NCBI GenBank assembly: GCA_029209985.1
Contig: JARGNZ010000002.1
Span: forward strand, 1-64,000
Reading direction: 5' to 3'
Source: Parvibaculaceae bacterium
GTDB lineage: Bacteria; Pseudomonadota; Alphaproteobacteria; Parvibaculales; Parvibaculaceae
Length of the DNA stretch: 64,000 nt
The notes under the pieces are model-generated. The model had not been told where the DNA came from, searched no databases, and saw only the letters and a program-made list of their open reading frames with translations. The translations under genes were made by a program, and so were the position numbers. Positions 42,501-49,348 of this stretch are shown here, piece after piece (position 1 is the first letter of the stretch; each line of letters begins with the position of its first letter).

Positions 42501-43495
42501 TCTCAGAAATAGCGGCGAGTGAGCGGGTTTACGCGTTGCCGCAACCAACCGTTTATGGACCTGCCGACCTCATCTTTCTTGACCTGCCCCTTATCCAGGG
42601 AACAGAAGTTCCCCATCAACCCCATGTCGCTCTCTATGCTGATCCGTGGCCGGGGAGCGTTTCCTTGTTGCGCAGCGCAAGTGGTGAAAACTTTACGCTA
42701 GATCAAATGCTGACCTCTCTTTCGGTCATGGGACGGTTGGAAAGTGTGTTAGCGACAGGACCGGAAAGCCGGTGGGACAGGGGCAATAAGGTGCGTGTGA
42801 CCCTTTCATCAGGCGTTTTAGAAAACGTGTCCACATTGAGCCTATTGGAAGGCCATAACCGATGTGCGATCCAATCGGCCACCGGCGTGTGGGAGGTGGT
42901 GCAATTTAGAGATGCTGAGTTGGTGGCTACCAATCAGTTTGAATTGTCCATGCTGTTGCGCGGGCAATTTGGTTCTGAAAAAGCGATGTATGTGGGGCAC
43001 CCCGTCGGCAGTCGGTTTGTGCTCTTAGAGGGGAGCATGGCGCAAGCGGGCGTAACCCTAGCCGAGCGGGAGTTGGAACTTAATTGGTTGTATGGACCCA
43101 CCGACAAAGCCATCTCTGATGATGTCTATTTGACCCAACACATGACACCCCACGCAGTGGGCCTGAAGCCGCTCAGCCCAGTACATGTGAGGGGGCACCG
43201 TTTGGAAAATGGTGACGTAGCGGTCACTTGGGTGAGGCGCTCGCGTATAGACGCGGACAATTGGAGCAGTTTGAGCGTGCCGGTTGGTGAAGAGCTTGAA
43301 ATGTATGAGGTGGAAGTCATGCACGGCGCAGAAGTCGCCCGCGTGCTGTCAGCATATAGCCCCGCCGTCATTTACACCGCCGCCGACCAAACGACAGACT
43401 TTGGCAGCCCCGTTGCCGAAGTGACTTTACGTATTTATCAACTCAGCCAAACGGTTGGAGCTGGGACAAAAAGAGAGGCCATTCTTCATGTCTGA
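39596..43495 (+). CDS. GTA g15, baseplate multidomain 'megatron' hub protein
   Basis: 1299 aa. The N-terminal hub begins 'VLSSVGSSLGTTLLPEG'. The GTA TIM-barrel-like domain lies at about 300-720, with 'RGLEVMFYPFILMDIP', 'FIGIDNYMPLSDWRDG' and 'YFTELGFPAVDKGTNQPN'. A Phage-tail_3-type domain follows ('PRAAIEPLMLSYFF', 'VEREAVAFRVPPSALHL'), then the receptor-proximal C-terminal region ('EFELSMLLRGQFGSE' type strand). The barrel resembles glycosidases, but GTA versions may not be active enzymes. It is the tail tip hub contacting the recipient cell. The stop overlaps the DUF2793 start. Confidence 0.96.
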   Translation: MSSMVLSSVGSSLGTTLLPEGINLLGMNIAGDALGQAIGASLGAVIDQALFGSNVVNHEGPRLSDLSVQASTEGAAIPRLYGRARLGGQLIWATNFLEHKSSQDTGGKGGGGSVTSYSYSASFAVGLCEGEVARLGRVWADGEEWDLADTTYRFYRGTSGQSPDPLIEAKEGMGNVPSYNGLSYIVFEDLPLKEFGNRIPQLNFEIFRPLSSLEDQVTAVTIIPGATEYGYDTQVQRQVFFDGVTTAENAHSSETGSDWTVSLNQLQDTCTNCTRAALVVSWFGDNLAANHCTVRPKVENHLKLITPDPWGVAGLSQGEATQVSILDGYPAYGGTPSDSAVKRAIQDMKERGLEVMFYPFILMDIPPDNTLANPYGGAPGQPSHPWRGRITLSTAPGEVGSPDGSAEAESEVGAFFGSSVPGGSEWSYRRMVLHYAHLCAQVGGVESFLLGSELKGLTGIRGVGGNYPAVTALETLAADVRAILGPDTKISYAADWSEYGAYAPPDASGTVDFPLDSLWAHADIDFIGIDNYMPLSDWRDGSTHLDIEDGWDGPHQKEYLQHNITAGEGFEWYYASPADRESQTRTPITDGAYHKPWVWRFKDLRSWWENAHVPRVGGVELASATNWVPESKQIYFTELGFPAVDKGTNQPNSFIDGKSSESALPYFSDGRRDDFLQRQALQAVLDYWDRSLHPMPDSANPLSSVNGAPMVAHDRIYLWTWDARPYPAFPQLADVWSDGVNWQLGHWLNGRLGAAPLADLVREILTDVGFHNFDAAQLLGQVEGYIINRTISPRAAIEPLMLSYFFSVAESEGMLNFQHLNKTVGNEFHWQGFSVPAQETSSAYTITRKQETELPKTAKMTFIDADGGYRQAVVEGRKGHVTSEHTATADLPIILRAAEAQSTVDKWIQNAWVEREAVAFRVPPSALHLGVGDVVELNLEGRSGTFRITKITDELDRQVEAKATELSVFSEIAASERVYALPQPTVYGPADLIFLDLPLIQGTEVPHQPHVALYADPWPGSVSLLRSASGENFTLDQMLTSLSVMGRLESVLATGPESRWDRGNKVRVTLSSGVLENVSTLSLLEGHNRCAIQSATGVWEVVQFRDAELVATNQFELSMLLRGQFGSEKAMYVGHPVGSRFVLLEGSMAQAGVTLAERELELNWLYGPTDKAISDDVYLTQHMTPHAVGLKPLSPVHVRGHRLENGDVAVTWVRRSRIDADNWSSLSVPVGEELEMYEVEVMHGAEVARVLSAYSPAVIYTAADQTTDFGSPVAEVTLRIYQLSQTVGAGTKREAILHV

Positions 43496-44198
43496 ATCTC
43501 ATCACCTATCGCTTCCCTATGTGCAAGCCTCGCAAGCTCAAAAACACGTGACGGTCAATGAGGCGTTGCAAAAGCTAGATGCGCTTGTGCAATTAAGTGC
43601 GCTCTCGCAAACGCTAAGCGTACCACCTGTAAGCCCGGCAGAAGGGGCGCGCTATATTGTGGCCCCCGCAGCAACGGGGGGCTGGCTTGGATGGGAGGGA
43701 AGCCTTGCCCACTGGGAAGAGGGCGCGTGGGTGAAATACACCCCGGCGAACGGTTGGCAATGCTGGGTGGAGGACGAAGCCTCCTTGGTGACATATATTG
43801 GGGGAGCATGGCGTGAAGGCGGTGACAAAACAATTTTGGGACAAACACCTTCTGGGGCACAAGCAGTTATTCATAGCATTGAAACCGAACATGTGATTTC
43901 TGCTGGTCTCAGCAACGAGACAAGTCTTCTCATCCCCAACAAAGCAATGGTGTTCGGGTTAACCGGCACCGTGACAACCGAGATTGTGGGGCCGTCTGAT
44001 TGGGCTTTAGGTGTTGGCGCGGATCATTTTCGATATGGCAATGGTCTGGGCATTGCCGAAGCAAGCACGGTTATTGGCATCAGCAGTACGCCCCTGACTT
44101 ATTGGTCTGACACGCCGATTGTGGTGCGCGCCAATGGAGGTTACTTTGTCAGCGGGGCGCTCCGCCTAAGTTTAAGTTACCTAGCCTTGACGGCCTGA
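43488..44198 (+). CDS. DUF2793 protein coupled to GTA g15
   Basis: 236 aa from ATG 43488, overlapping the g15 stop by eight bases. The DUF2793 core is near the N-terminus: 'LSLPYVQASQAQKHVTVNEALQKLDALVQL', 'PAEGARYIVAPAATGGWLGWEGSLAHWEEGAWVKYTP' and 'GWQCWVEDE' (in parts). The C-terminal half is beta-rich and Gly/Thr-rich. DUF2793 proteins recur in GTA and prophage loci and are thought to be adsorption or fibre parts. The coupling here supports a structural role. Confidence 0.85.
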   Translation: MSESHHLSLPYVQASQAQKHVTVNEALQKLDALVQLSALSQTLSVPPVSPAEGARYIVAPAATGGWLGWEGSLAHWEEGAWVKYTPANGWQCWVEDEASLVTYIGGAWREGGDKTILGQTPSGAQAVIHSIETEHVISAGLSNETSLLIPNKAMVFGLTGTVTTEIVGPSDWALGVGADHFRYGNGLGIAEASTVIGISSTPLTYWSDTPIVVRANGGYFVSGALRLSLSYLALTA

Positions 44199-44227
44199 CC
44201 GCCGCTGCCAGATTTGTCTGAAGGCAA

Positions 44228-44247
44228 GCCCTCTGATAAAAGAGGGC
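44228..44247 (+). other. Short hairpin between the GTA cluster and the SDR gene
   Basis: GCCCTCT at 44228-44234 pairs exactly with 44241-44247 across GATAAA. No T-run follows, and the SDR ribosome site AGGAGG begins four bases later. It may weaken read-through or stabilise the GTA mRNA 3' end. I see no true terminator between the two units. Confidence 0.5.
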
Positions 44248-44261
44248 AACAGGAGGCGTCG

Positions 44262-45065
44262 ATGGATCTTAAATTAAACTCAAAAACCGCATTTGTTTCT
44301 GGCTCGTACCGGGGCACTGGCCGGGCAATCGCACAAACTTTGGCACGTGAAGGTGTGAACGTATTGATACACGGTTTTGAGGCAGGCCAAGCAGAGCCTG
44401 TCGCCCAAGAGTTGTGTGAGGCGGGTTTGAGTGCCGCAGCGGTGACAGGAGACTTACTGTCCGACGCGGGGGCAGACAGCCTCATGGCGCAAGCGCAAGC
44501 AGCCTTTGGTGGGGTGGATATTCTCATCAATAATTATGGAACCGCAGACGCAGGCTCATGGAAAAAAAGCGCGGCATCAGACTGGATAGCCGCCTACGAA
44601 AAAAACGTGCTTTCAGCGGTAAGGCTCTCCCAACGCGCTGTGCCGTATATGAAAGAAAAAGGCTGGGGCCGTATCATCCACTTAGGCACAATTGGCTCTA
44701 CGCAGCCAGCCGCACGCATGCCGCACTACTATTCGGCCAAAGGGGCGCTGGCGACCATGAACGTCAGCCTTGCCAAAGAGCTGGCCAATACAGGAATCAC
44801 AGTGAACCTTGTGAGCCCCGGATTGATCCGCACAGCTGAGGTTGAAGCCAATTTTAGAGCTTTGGCAGAAAAAAAAGGCTGGGGCGATGAGTGGTCTGAA
44901 ATTGCCCGTAAAGGCATGGAGAAATTTGGGAGCAGCTTGACGGGCAGCATGCCTGACCCGCAAGAAATCGCCGATGCCGTTGCGTTTTTGGCAAGCCCTC
45001 TGGCGGCTAATATTACGGCCACGAACATGCGCATTGATGGAGGGGCCACAGCCCTTGTGAGTTAA
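44262..45065 (+). CDS. Short-chain dehydrogenase/reductase
   Basis: 267 aa from ATG 44262, with AGGAGG five bases upstream; a frame from 44214 runs through the hairpin. The NAD(P)-binding glycine motif reads SGSYRGTG in place of the usual TGxxxGxG. Catalytic residues are Ser near 'LGTIGS' and Y-Y-S-A-K, with 'INNYG' as the NNAG-like motif. The C-terminus 'ITATNMRIDGGAT' is typical. It is the likely first gene of an acyl-CoA catabolic operon. Its substrate is unknown. Confidence 0.9.
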   Translation: MDLKLNSKTAFVSGSYRGTGRAIAQTLAREGVNVLIHGFEAGQAEPVAQELCEAGLSAAAVTGDLLSDAGADSLMAQAQAAFGGVDILINNYGTADAGSWKKSAASDWIAAYEKNVLSAVRLSQRAVPYMKEKGWGRIIHLGTIGSTQPAARMPHYYSAKGALATMNVSLAKELANTGITVNLVSPGLIRTAEVEANFRALAEKKGWGDEWSEIARKGMEKFGSSLTGSMPDPQEIADAVAFLASPLAANITATNMRIDGGATALVS

Positions 45066-45189
45066 AGCAGCCAGTGCAGGGACCACGCCTGATCTCTTCC
45101 CTTGAACCGCAGCCCGGCATGGGCAAGAATCCCTACAAGGACATGCCACCACAAGAATGGTCAGGATAAGGCCAAGAGCAGGACGGGAA

Positions 45190-46338
45190 ATGCAATCATT
45201 TCGCTTCGATTTATGCGAACTGCCAGAAGAGACAAAGGGATTGCGCCAAGAAGTGCGTGCGTTTCTTGCAGAGGAATTGAAAGACATTCCCTTGACCACA
45301 CGGGCGCAGACGTGGATGAGCTTTGATGGTGAGTTTTCCAAGAAGGTAGGGGCCAAGGGTTGGATTGGTCTGACGTGGCCAAAAAAATATGGGGGTCATG
45401 AGCGCACCGCTTTTGACCGCTATGTCGTGCTGGAAGAAATGCTTGCCGCCGGTGCGCCTGTGGGTGCCCACTGGATTGCAGACCGCCAAAGCGGGCCGTT
45501 GCTTCTTAAATTCGGGACGGAAGAGCAACGCCAAACCTTTCTTGAGCCCGTGACAAAGGGCGAGTCGTACTTCTGCATTGGTATGAGCGAGCCGGACTCT
45601 GGGTCTGACCTTGCTGCCACCCGAACCCGCGCGGTGAAAGCCGACGGGGGATGGATTGTGAACGGGACGAAGCTGTGGACCTCTGGCGCTCAACATGCCC
45701 ACGTCATGATTGCGTTGTTTCGCACAGAGCAAAATCCAGAAAATAGGCATGGGGGGTTAACGCAGTTTTTGGTTGATCTCAAAACGCCCGGCATCAGCAT
45801 TCGCCCCATTACAGACCTGTATGGCTCTCAGCACTTCAATGAAGTTGTTTTTGAAGATGTCTTTGTGCCCGACAACCGGTTGGTTGGAACAGAAGGGGGC
45901 GGATGGGCGCAGGTGACAGCGGAACTTTCCTACGAGCGCAGTGGCCCTGAACGCTATCTTTCAAGCTATTTGCTTTTGGTGGAATTGATTAGAGAACTGC
46001 AAGCCCAAAACAAGCCGGGCGCAGAAGAAGAAATTGGACGCCTTTTTGCCCATATGATGACGTTACGCCAAATGTCTCTCTCTGTGGCAGGCATGTTGGA
46101 GGCGGGCGAAAACCCAACATTAGAAGCCTCTGTGGTGAAAGATTTGGGGGCCGTATTTGAACAAGATATGCCCGTTATTGCCCATAAGCTGGCGGGAGCG
46201 CCACCCACCTTGTCAGGCGGTTCAGACTTTCAACAGGTTTTAGGGGTGCTCACTCAGGTCGCACCATCGTTCTCTTTGCGAGGGGGAACGAAAGAAATTC
46301 TGCGGGGGATTATCGCCCGTGGCTTAGGTCTGAGGTAG
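45190..46338 (+). CDS. Acyl-CoA dehydrogenase, first of a pair
   Basis: 382 aa from ATG 45190, with GGACGGGA upstream. The FAD/acyl-CoA fold is complete: 'GWIGLTWPKKYGG', 'YFCIGMSEPDSGSDLAATRTRA', 'GWIVNGTKLWTSGAQHA', and C-terminal 'SLRGGTKEILRGIIARGLGL'. It oxidises an acyl-CoA to its enoyl-CoA. It lies 9 bases before a second, shorter family member. Such adjacent pairs form mixed tetramers in steroid and other cyclic-acid degraders. That comparison is inference. Confidence 0.93.
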   Translation: MQSFRFDLCELPEETKGLRQEVRAFLAEELKDIPLTTRAQTWMSFDGEFSKKVGAKGWIGLTWPKKYGGHERTAFDRYVVLEEMLAAGAPVGAHWIADRQSGPLLLKFGTEEQRQTFLEPVTKGESYFCIGMSEPDSGSDLAATRTRAVKADGGWIVNGTKLWTSGAQHAHVMIALFRTEQNPENRHGGLTQFLVDLKTPGISIRPITDLYGSQHFNEVVFEDVFVPDNRLVGTEGGGWAQVTAELSYERSGPERYLSSYLLLVELIRELQAQNKPGAEEEIGRLFAHMMTLRQMSLSVAGMLEAGENPTLEASVVKDLGAVFEQDMPVIAHKLAGAPPTLSGGSDFQQVLGVLTQVAPSFSLRGGTKEILRGIIARGLGLR

Positions 46339-46347
46339 GGGATAAAG

Positions 46348-47400
46348 ATGAACGAATTTCAAATAATCCTGAGCGAAACCATACAACGCTTGTTGAGTGA
46401 CCATGTTTCCCGCGACCTTATTGTGGCCAGCGAGCAGGGGAAATGGGCGCATGATCTTTGGACAGCACTAGAAGAAAACGGTCTGACCAAAGTGTTGGTC
46501 AGTGAAGCAGGCGGCGGGGCTGGCGCACAGTGGAGCGACGCTGCACTTCTTATTAAGGCGGCGGGTGAGCACGGCGCACCTGTGCCCTTTGGGGAAACAA
46601 TCGTGGCGGCTTGGCTGTTAGACCAAGCTGGCCTACCTGTGCCAGACGGTGCGATGACCTTGCTGGAGGGGGGCAATCTATCATTGACCACGCAGGGCGA
46701 TGGTTTTGTTCTGGATGGACAGATGGCGGGCGTGCCGTGGGCCAGCTCTTCCAAGCATGGGATTGCAATGGCACAGGGGCCGGATGGTGACATGCGGCTC
46801 TGCTGTATCAGCTTGTCCGATGTCCAGCTTATCCCCGGTATGAATGTGGCACGCGAAGCGCGTGATCGCTTGATATTGGAGAAAACACACGTCATTGCGA
46901 GTGCCCCGTGCGGGCCGTCGGTGTTGGGAACGACTTTACGTCATTGGGGGGCACTCATTCGGGCCTTGCAAATGGGCGGTGCGCTTCAGCGTTTGTTGGA
47001 GCAATCGGTTGCATATGCCAATGAACGGACACAATTTGGCAAACCAATTGGAAAGTTCCAAGCCATCCAACAACAATTATCAGTGTTAGCAACCCAAGCA
47101 GCGGCCACCGGCGTGGCGACAAATTATGCGGCACAGGCTGTCGAAAAAGGGCGTTTGAGCCATGAAATAGCCGTAGCCAAAGTGCGAGCAGATGAGGCCG
47201 CGAATATTGCGACCAGCATTGCGCACCAAGTTCATGGTGCAATCGGCTTTACGTATGAACACACGCTCCACTTTGCGACGCGGCGGCTGTGGTCGTGGCG
47301 GGCGGAATATGGTGCCGGGTGCGACTGGGCCGCCGAATTGGGCGCGCAGGTTATGCAGAATGAACCTGAGGCGCTTTGGCCGCTCGTAACACAAAAATAA
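46348..47400 (+). CDS. Acyl-CoA dehydrogenase, second of a pair
   Basis: 350 aa, with GGGGAT before ATG 46348. It is a divergent family member: 'LWTALEENGLTKVLVSEAGGGAGAQWSDAALLIKAAGEHGAPVPF' (in parts) in the N-terminal helical domain. The C-terminal domain has 'RTQFGKPIGKFQAIQQQLSVL', 'IAHQVHGAIGFTYEHTLHFATRRLWSW' as in FadE-type small subunits. The middle beta domain is poorly conserved, suggesting it may need the first subunit for full activity. Confidence 0.9.
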   Translation: MNEFQIILSETIQRLLSDHVSRDLIVASEQGKWAHDLWTALEENGLTKVLVSEAGGGAGAQWSDAALLIKAAGEHGAPVPFGETIVAAWLLDQAGLPVPDGAMTLLEGGNLSLTTQGDGFVLDGQMAGVPWASSSKHGIAMAQGPDGDMRLCCISLSDVQLIPGMNVAREARDRLILEKTHVIASAPCGPSVLGTTLRHWGALIRALQMGGALQRLLEQSVAYANERTQFGKPIGKFQAIQQQLSVLATQAAATGVATNYAAQAVEKGRLSHEIAVAKVRADEAANIATSIAHQVHGAIGFTYEHTLHFATRRLWSWRAEYGAGCDWAAELGAQVMQNEPEALWPLVTQK

Positions 47401-47450
47401 ACCCTCCCTCTTTGAGTCTCTGTTGCAGAGGCGCGTGTAAGGAAAAAAAC

Positions 47451-48116
47451 ATGGATGTATCTCAAGCGGTTGACAGTCGGATCAGTTGTCGCGCCTTTCA
47501 AGACAAACAAGTGCCGCGCGCGGTGATTAAAGAGCTGTTAGAGAAAGCGAAACGCTCTCCATCTGGCGGAAACTTACAGCCATGGCATGTGTGGGTGATG
47601 GACGGTGAACGCCTTGCAACTTTTAAGACAGACATTGCAGCCAAGCTGGCAGATAACCCTTTTGGGGAGGGGACGGAATACGATATCTATCCCAAAGGTC
47701 TGGTGAACCCTTACCGCGCCCGCCGGGGTAAGTGCGGCGAAGATATGTATAAAAGCATCAACGTCGCACGTGACGATAAAGTGGGACGGTTAACGCAATT
47801 CGCGCGGAATTTTGAATTATTTGGCGCCCCGACAGCATTGTTCTTTGCGATAGATCGCCGCATGGGCATGGGTCAATGGTCTGACCTTGGCATGTTCATC
47901 CAAACCTTTATGTTGCTGGCACGGGAAGCGGGATTGCACAGTTGTGCGCAAGAAGCATGGGCTATTTGGCACAAAACCATCAGCGAAACGGTGAATATGC
48001 CAGATGATTTGATGTTATTTTGTGGCATGGGCGTGGGCTATATGGATGAAACAGCACCCATCAATTCTTTGCGGACAGACCGCGCACCTACAGAGGAAAT
48101 TATCACCTTTCTTTAA
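47451..48116 (+). CDS. Nitroreductase family flavoprotein
   Basis: 221 aa from ATG 47451; the frame from 47376 overlaps the preceding gene. The FMN-binding start 'VDSRISCRAFQDKQVPRAVIKELLEKAKRSPSGGNLQPWHVWV' (in parts) is canonical. The C-terminal 'EETINF'-like tail is followed by the usual 'GMGVGYMDETAPIN'. It transfers electrons from NAD(P)H to nitro, quinone or enone groups. It is the last gene of the SDR/dehydrogenase operon, 50 bases after the previous stop. Confidence 0.92.
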   Translation: MDVSQAVDSRISCRAFQDKQVPRAVIKELLEKAKRSPSGGNLQPWHVWVMDGERLATFKTDIAAKLADNPFGEGTEYDIYPKGLVNPYRARRGKCGEDMYKSINVARDDKVGRLTQFARNFELFGAPTALFFAIDRRMGMGQWSDLGMFIQTFMLLAREAGLHSCAQEAWAIWHKTISETVNMPDDLMLFCGMGVGYMDETAPINSLRTDRAPTEEIITFL

Positions 48117-48215
48117 CTATCAGCAATTTGCCCCCGCGACATCCGAGCGAATTCATTTATAGTGACAGTCGCTTTGTTCATTCCGGGTTCAGTCCGATAG
48201 GTCTAGTTTGAGTTC

Positions 48216-48608
48216 ATGAATAGATTCTCAGTGTTCATAGCGGCAATCGCCGTAGCCTTTTTAGGGGCCTCTTCTCTTCCTGTGTCAGCAGACCATCATA
48301 CGGGAGCATTTTCGCGTGCTGCCATGGTCGATGGCTTTGGACTGAAAGGTCAATTGCAAGTAGGACCACAGGCCCCTAGTTCTCCAGACCAATTTGCACC
48401 GACCGCTCCGTCTCAGGCGAAAATTGTTGTCGCCGCGGGTGGACGCAAAGTGCCTTTGGGAACAGTGCTCAAGGATTTGCGCCGGAGATACAAAGGGAAA
48501 CATTTGAGTGCCGTTGAAAAAAGAGGCCAATACCGCATTAAATGGAAAACGCCAGATGGTCGGGTCCGGTTGATTGTGGTGGATGCTCAAACAGGGCGGG
48601 AGCTGTAG
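48216..48608 (+). CDS. Secreted PepSY-like small protein
   Basis: 130 aa. A signal peptide spans about 1-25 ('FIAAIAVAFLGASSLPVSA'). A low-complexity Pro/Ala linker leads to a PepSY-like C-terminal strand-helix module, 'VPLGTVLKDLRRRYKGKHLSAVEKRGQYRIKWKTPDGRVRLIVVDAQTGREL' (in parts). The 'VDAQTG' end is characteristic. It lies 65 bases before a response regulator gene, a common arrangement in which the small protein is part of the sensed stimulus. The role is inferred. Confidence 0.75.
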   Translation: MNRFSVFIAAIAVAFLGASSLPVSADHHTGAFSRAAMVDGFGLKGQLQVGPQAPSSPDQFAPTAPSQAKIVVAAGGRKVPLGTVLKDLRRRYKGKHLSAVEKRGQYRIKWKTPDGRVRLIVVDAQTGREL

Positions 48609-48673
48609 GGGAATGACCTCCGACAGCTTCTGAGGGGACAGCCAAATAGACGGCTGCCTCGTAGGAGAAACAA

Positions 48674-49348
48674 ATGCGCTTACTCGTGGTTGAAGACGAT
48701 AAAGATCTAAATCGCCAAATCAAATCGACTTTGGAAGATGCTGGCTATGCAGTGGATGTCGCCTTTGACGGCGAAGAAGGCCACTTCTTGGGCGATACGG
48801 AACCCTATGACGCCGTGATACTCGATTTGGGCTTGCCAGAGCAGGACGGCATTACCGTTCTTGAAAAGTGGCGCCGTGAAGGCCGCAATTTCCCCGTGCT
48901 CATTTTGACAGCCCGTGATCGTTGGAGCGAAAAGGTGGCAGGCTTTGACGCTGGTGCAGACGACTACGTCACCAAACCTTTCGTGACCGAAGAAGTGCTG
49001 GCCCGCATCCGTGCCCTGCTGCGGCGTGCTGCCGGGCACGCATCAAGCGAATTGGAATGTGGGGCGCTACGGGTGGATACACGATCCGCGCGGGTGACAT
49101 ATAATGGCGAGCCTATCAAGCTCACTTCCCTTGAATACCGGTTGCTGACCTATCTTATACATCACCGTGAAAAAGTGATTTCGCGTACGGAGCTGGTTGA
49201 GCATCTATACGATCAAGATTTTGATCGGGATTCCAACACAATTGAAGTTTTTGTCGGGCGCTTGCGTCGTAAAATAGGCAAAGACGTGATCGAAACGGTA
49301 CGTGGTCTTGGCTATAGATTGGCATCGGGTGAAAAATCAGAAAGTTAA
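48674..49348 (+). CDS. OmpR/PhoP-type response regulator
   Basis: 224 aa, with GTAGGAGAAA before ATG 48674. The receiver domain has acidic Asp8-Asp9, phospho-acceptor Asp51 in 'VILDLGLPEQDG', Thr in 'ILTARDRW' and Lys in 'DDYVTKPF'. The winged-helix DNA-binding domain follows ('LTSLEYRLLTYLIHHREKVISRTELVEHLYDQDFDRDSNTIEVFVGRLRRKIG', in parts). Its gene overlaps the sensor kinase gene, so they form a pair. Confidence 0.96.
   Translation: MRLLVVEDDKDLNRQIKSTLEDAGYAVDVAFDGEEGHFLGDTEPYDAVILDLGLPEQDGITVLEKWRREGRNFPVLILTARDRWSEKVAGFDAGADDYVTKPFVTEEVLARIRALLRRAAGHASSELECGALRVDTRSARVTYNGEPIKLTSLEYRLLTYLIHHREKVISRTELVEHLYDQDFDRDSNTIEVFVGRLRRKIGKDVIETVRGLGYRLASGEKSES

Noticed and set aside
28572-44198. 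Interpretation as an active prophage
   Set aside because: No integrase, repressor, replication, lysis or att-like repeats are visible in or next to the cluster, and gene order equals RcGTA.
44682-45356. 224-codon minus-strand frame
   Set aside because: It spans the end of the SDR gene and the start of the dehydrogenase gene on the opposite strand. Both have strong family evidence.
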